DNA of 64,000 nucleotides from Clytia hemisphaerica (lineage: Eukaryota; Cnidaria; Hydrozoa; Leptothecata; Clytiidae): the NCBI GenBank assembly GCA_902728285.1, contig CACVBU010000886.1, positions 55,315 to 119,314 on the forward strand, in the 5' to 3' direction. Under the pieces are notes generated by a model. The model was not told the origin of the DNA. It did not search any database and worked only from the letters and a program-made list of their open reading frames with translations. The translations under genes were made by a program, and so were the position numbers. Below, in pieces: positions 59,645 to 64,000 of this stretch (its first letter is position 1; each line of letters starts with the position of its first letter).

Positions 59645-59896
59645 ACACGTTTTTTATAAGAATATCCAAAAATTTTGAAGCCTTTGGATATTCTTAACTT
59701 TTTGAGTTTTAAGCCAAAAAAACGTTCTTAACATGTACTTATTTTCCCCCATTTTATGAGTATTTATGTCCATTTTCCCAAGAAATCGGGTGTTTTTGAG
59801 TCCCCAAAGCCTTAAAATGTTCTCAACTTGTTCTTAACATTTTGGCCATTTAAGCCTTATGCTCTTATATAGTTTGTTCTTATAAAAAACATGTAG
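59645..59896. mobile_element. MITE of the ACACGTTTTTTATAAGAA family, copy c (best preserved)
   Basis: Begins ATACACGTTTTTTATAAGAA and ends ...TTGTTCTTATAAAAAACATGTA. Contains AACTTTTTGAGTTTTAAGCC and GAGTCCCCAAAGCCTTAAAA. Colinear with 15940-16156 and, in complement, with 14646-14884. Confidence 0.75.
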
Positions 59897-59970
59897 TATT
59901 AAGTTTTTGCGTTAACTAACCCTCGTAAGCCTGGGGCAATGGTGTGTATGAAGAGCTCATAAAACAGTTC

Positions 59971-60990
59971 AATTAAAGTCTGTCCAGATATAATTGGCAG
60001 TGGAAACAAAAATGCTTGTAACTTTTGATAGTCAAATATAATTATGGAAATTTTTTTTGTTTGTTTTAGAGAATCAAAAGCGCTATATTTGAATGTATTT
60101 TTGGTTGAAAAATTCACGATTTTTAGCGGTTAAATTTGCGATTGTAAAAATTGAGCTTTTTTTCTACTTACGCTATAACGTTCATTTTTACACCAGTGGT
60201 AGTTCAACCTTAGGTTAAGAAGTTTGTTAAATTTCAAGGCGAACAGAAAAGTCCTTCGGAAGATATGGGACCCGAAATACCCCTTGGTAGCACTTTTCTG
60301 TGAAATATCAAATCTCTAACTTATTACTAAAAACGGGGGCTATGTTATCTTTTTTGAACAGTGCAATTAAAAGTTGGAAAGTGTTTTAAGTGTTGGTGCA
60401 TTGGTATTATTGGTATCATTGATTATTTCGAAACGAAGTGAAATCACAGTATAATTGTTTTTATTGAAAAGATAAGCATGAACTTATATTGCCTTTGTTA
60501 TTTTTAAGTCATTAAAAGAACTTTGCTAATTCACAAAACACTAAACACAGTTTGGCTATGAGGTCATTAAAGAGATCGTAAAATGTGTTATGATCGAAAA
60601 ACTGTTTTATCATATCACTACCCCCGTTTTTAGTAATAAGTTGGAGATTTGATATTTCACAGAAAAGTGCTACCAAGGGGTATTTCGGGTCCCATATCTT
60701 CCGAAGGACTTTTCTGTTCGCCTTGAAATTTAACAAACTTCTTAACCTAAGGTTGAACTACCACTGGTGTAAAAATGAACGTTATAGCGTAAGTAGAAAA
60801 AAAGCTCAATTTTTACAATCGCAAATTTAACCGCTAAAAATCGCGAATTTTTCAACCAAAAATACATTCAAATATAGCGCTTTTAATTCTCTAAAACAAG
60901 CAAAAAAAATTTCCATAATTATATTTGACTATCAAAAGTTACAGGCATTCTTGTTTCCACTGCCAATTATATCTGGACAGACTTTTAATT
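59971..60990. mobile_element. 1.0-kb foldback element with ~370-bp arms
   Basis: The left arm 59971-60339 (AATTAAAGTCTGTCCAGATA...) and right arm 60621-60990 (...TATCTGGACAGACTTTTAATT) are inverted copies, about 95% alike by eye, with a 281-bp AT-rich spacer. Shared blocks include GGTAGTTCAACCTTAGGTTA and TGGGACCCGAAATACCCCTT. Open frames inside are not domain-bearing. Confidence 0.85.
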
Positions 60991-61405
60991 AAACTTGTTA
61001 AAATTAAACTCGAATGCTTTAACTTGATGGAAGAAAATAGCGATTCGTAATTTCTCTTTTTTGGCGATATTTCAAAGGCTGAAAAATTAATTTCGGCGGT
61101 TTCATCAAAAACAATTACAATTAACTGTTTGAACTGACCAACACCACTCCCTTTGGGACCCTGTGTTAACACATTTATAATTGTGGAGAAATCATGATAT
61201 TTTCAATCGCAGTCCAATTAAGTCTCTTATAGAAAAATGTTGATAAAGAGATTTTAATTGGCAGAAATTAAAAGAGGGAAAGAAAAGCCCTTGACTTGTC
61301 ACGAAATCTTGTAAAACGCTTTCATACGAACTTTACAGTAAGCCAAAGAGTGAAACAAAAGTAAGAAGTAGAGACTTGGAGATGATTATACGTCAATAAT
61401 GCTAA

Positions 61406-61774
61406 AGTGGCCCTGCAATGATCATGTAAGTACTCATTCGTTCAAGTTATTTTTGAAATAACCTGTCTAAAACACGTTATTTCTTTCTTGCTATTATGTT
61501 TTTTTTTGTAATCTTCAAGTCATTTTGGATTATTTTCAATTTGAAATAAAGATAAATGGGCAATTAATCTGTTTGATAATCCTGTTTGAGAAGTAGAGTA
61601 TATTTCTATCATTTTCTCTCTACAGAAAGTCGAAAAACGTATCGCGAGCTCGGCGGAGGGAGCCGAAATATCAATTCTCTGCAATGTCAAAGACGTGTGG
61701 AGAAAACTTATCACAAAATGAACATCGTCTCGTCAGAAGACAAAGAAATAATTCGTATTAAGAAAAAGAAGTAA
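61406..61774 (+). CDS. Candidate small spliced gene or terminal exon, function unknown
   Basis: A consensus donor (CATGTAAGT, GT at 61426) follows a short ATG frame (61399-61425), and a strong acceptor (TTTTCTCTCTACAG, to 61625) precedes 61626-61774. The second exon is open in more than one phase. One phase ends at TAA 61772-61774 with a basic tail (IIRIKKKK) and would need an upstream exon ending in phase 1. The phase joining to the small first exon ends earlier at a TGA near 61730. AATAAA at 62116-62121 lies downstream. I recognise no family. Base composition (GCGAGCTCGGCGGAGGGAGC) is richer in GC than its surroundings, which supports an exon, but the frame is unresolved. Confidence 0.3.
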
Positions 61775-62699
61775 AGATTGTTGTTTGACAACACCACAAA
61801 AGAAACAGATCAGACGGAGAATAGGAGAGCACTCGGGAAAAGAAGCACGATACGCAACTGAAGAAGTAATTGTTCGACTTCTTTTGTTAGTTAGTTCATC
61901 CATTTTTATACGAATACAATTTCTTGAACCGTAACCTAAATCTTATCTCTTAAATTCGAATAGTGCTTTACGGGTGCTTTACAATGTCAAATTTTGTCAG
62001 AAATATCCCCAACCCTATAAGCTCCTTCTATACCATATCAATTCTTGTCATTTAAAAAAAAATTATATATATTATGAATTATTTATTATCTTATTAATTT
62101 AAGTCAATTTATGTAAATAAAGCATACTTTAGATTTTTAGAATACGAATTATGAGTAAATAGATATAACTATGAATTTATTTAATATTGAATTTAATTTT
62201 AAAGAAGAAAATTATCCAAAAATATTTAATAATTCAATATCTTATCAAATCTGATCTCCCGCCTAATTTTTCAATGTTATGAAATCAAACGGGTCATTTT
62301 TTTTACCCAGATATATATATTATCAACAAGATTCGCACAAATGCGACTAAATATTTCCCCCTTACACTTGCAGATGGACTCATTGAGTTTAAAGCCCGAA
62401 GGGCTAGAGTTCAATCTCTAACCTTTCTCAGGCAAGAAAAAGTGAAGCCTTAAAAATGTAACTTTCGAATTATTTATTATTTAAAGGTCTGATTGTAGCA
62501 GTTTAAGATTTTGAAAAAAATGAAAACTCGACCCCAGGCCCAAAACATCAAAATTTTCAAAAAAGAAATATGGTTTGTCTCTTAGCCAATCAGATTGCTT
62601 ATATTTTTCAAGTTCAGGAAAGGAAAACAAAATTGTAGTTATGGAGCCAAAAAAGGGACATTCGATATATGGAGGTTTTTTTATATGAGTTTATTAGGA

Positions 62700-62783
62700 G
62701 ATTTTCATGCTGCCAACGAATTTGTTCGAGTTAAGGAGACGTTCGAGTAATAGAGGTTCGAGTTATGGAGACTCTACTGTATT
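62700..62783 (-). mobile_element. Tigger/pogo-like transposon end
   Basis: The minus strand reads CAGTAGAGTCTCCATAACTC, then GAACCTCTATTACTCGAAC. This form (CAGTA followed by repeats of ACCTC..TA.CTCGAA) is the usual shape of pogo/Tigger terminal repeats. Only one end was found. Confidence 0.5.
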
Positions 62784-62911
62784 TAAAAAAGTAAGCTCAT
62801 CTCCAGGATAAGATGATAAAAACTTCGGGCATTACGATACGCTTATAAAAAAGTGTAGGCTAAAAAAATAGAAAAAAGGGCTCGGTACTGAAAGGGTTAA
62901 CAGCATACACT

Positions 62912-63032
62912 CTTTTTTTATAAGAACAATCACGCTTAGACTGAAACAATAGGTCTATTATTCTAGACAATCGAAAAAATAAGAACAAGCTTAGGCTTAA
63001 CTCAAATTTCATGGTTCTTATAAAGAAAGAGC
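62912..63032. mobile_element. Short TTATAAGAAC-family element
   Basis: CTCTTTTTTTATAAGAACAA at the left and TGGTTCTTATAAAGAAAGAG at the right are inverted. Interior AAATAAGAACAAGCTTAGGC matches the family style. Confidence 0.55.
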
Positions 63033-63468
63033 GTAACGAGGGTTCATAACAAGAAAATGTCAAAGTGAGGAACGTTGCATATTATTGTACTGTAGTCATG
63101 TGTTTTAAAAATTACACTGAATGTAAACCTCAGATTAAGCACAAAATGTATATTAATATATATATAGTAAGAAAAAATAAAATGTTTTCTCCTGTCAGAA
63201 CTACAAACAACAAAGAGTGGCCGAATTCTTTTTCCTCTTAGAGAGACGATGTTACAATGAATATATGTATATAATGTATATTAAAAAATGTATAACAAAA
63301 GAACAGTAAAGCTAAGTTTATTAAAAAATTAAGGAAACCAGCACAAATGGGATAGGCCAAATCAGCAGTTTTTATTGGAATCATAAAGGCAAAGGTCAAA
63401 CAATTGCATTTTGACCGTTTTGTCATTTTTTTGGCAATGACTTCTTTAAGAAGAGATGCTTTATTCTA

Positions 63469-63757
63469 TCGACCTCTTTGTCAAGAATATATGTCAACCT
63501 GAAATATCGGACAATAGTTTTTCTATCGACTTCTTTTATTTGTGGAGAATGTAAATCAATCTGCTCAAGCAGACAAGGTTTATATTTTTGCCGTGTACGA
63601 AATATCGGACAATAGTTTTTCTATCGACTTCTTTGTCGAGAGTGTAAATAATCAATCTGCTCAACAAGCAGACAAGGTTTGTTTTATCGACCTCTTTGTC
63701 GAGAATGTAAATCAATCTGCTCAAGCAGACAAGGTTTATATTTTTGCCGTGTACCTC
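63469..63757 (+). repeat. Tandem repeat, ~65-100-bp units, about three copies
   Basis: The block TCTATCGACTTCTTTGTCGA, then GTAAATCAATCTGCTCAAGC and AGACAAGGTTTATATTTTTG recurs near 63520, 63620 and 63685. GAAATATCGGACAATAG is present in the first two spacers. The 99- and 116-codon frames on both strands are translations of it. Confidence 0.75.
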
Positions 63758-64000
63758 TTTAGTGATCAAGCACTGTTGTTTACTCACACTGTTGGTGATC
63801 AATGCTTCCTTAATCACCAGCACACTGTATGGCACTTTTAGGAGAAAAAAAAAAAAAGAAAAGAATATCGCATCCAAAAATTTCAAAAATCCTTAGGAAA
63901 AAGATCCCTGAAAGTCACTTTTAAAGCTGTCTGACTGTCTGAAAAATAACCAGAGAGAAAGTTTCCAATTCCGTCGAGTTGACAACCAAAACAGTCCAGA

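Larger units (their letters stand above)
62122..63468. other. Intergenic with transposon-end fragments
   Basis: No gene recognised. It contains a Tigger/pogo-like end (62700-62783) and a TTATAAGAAC repeat (about 62915-63030). Confidence 0.4.

Noticed and set aside
62373-62440. tRNA- or mitochondrial-like segment (AGAGTTCAATCTCTAACC)
   Set aside because: Only a T-arm-like hairpin is visible; no D or acceptor arm.
63536-63886. 116- and 99-codon overlapping frames on both strands
   Set aside because: Products of a tandem DNA repeat open on both strands.
1-64000. CRISPR arrays, bacterial operons, prophage
   Set aside because: The repeats are tandem minisatellites or inverted transposon ends without uniform spacers, and the genes have spliceosomal introns.

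Overview
This window is animal nuclear DNA: split genes with GT-AG introns, AT-rich sequence and very many small transposable elements. The gene content points to a cnidarian, probably a medusozoan. There is a secreted protein with thrombospondin type-1 repeats followed by a SUEL-type lectin domain (the architecture I recall for Hydractinia rhamnospondin), plus a gene with ShKT domains. The species cannot be fixed from the sequence alone.

Layout. 360-3545 (+): last six exons of a WRAP73-like WD-repeat gene. 5205-6258: foldback element whose arms are arrays of a ~20-bp satellite. 6943-9025 (+) and 17505-19153 (-): two halves of one non-LTR retrotransposon (zinc finger, reverse transcriptase, CCHC knuckle, restriction-like endonuclease). 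11780-16612 (-): complete nine-exon TSR/SUEL lectin gene lying between those halves. 19.6-36 kb: no convincing host gene, but stacked DNA transposons and MITEs, several with clear target-site duplications. 38013-43177 (+): five-exon MARCH1/8-like membrane E3 ubiquitin ligase. 43980-46921 (+): 5'-truncated RTE-like LINE with a long open frame. 49859-51847 (+): single-exon CAT-type cationic amino-acid transporter (SLC7). 52755-53589 (-): last three exons of a ShKT-domain gene, tail to tail with the transporter. 54.4-64 kb: tandem repeats, a 1-kb inverted repeat, MITEs and one weak candidate gene near 61.4-61.8 kb.

Main result. The two retrotransposon halves are products of a single insertion. 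A 12-bp target-site duplication lies at 6931-6942 before the 5' half and, in inverted orientation, at 17493-17504 just after the poly(A) tail of the 3' half. The two broken ends (9025 and 19149) share a 5-bp microhomology, and joining them keeps the same reading frame. The simplest explanation is a ~10.1-kb inversion (about 9026-19148) after the insertion, which flipped the whole TSR/SUEL lectin gene.

The host genes look functionally unrelated to one another: a centrosome/spindle WD protein, a secreted lectin, a membrane ubiquitin ligase, an amino-acid transporter and a secreted ShKT protein. No operon-like organisation is seen. Exon coordinates were read by eye from splice consensus and phase and have not been tested against transcripts.
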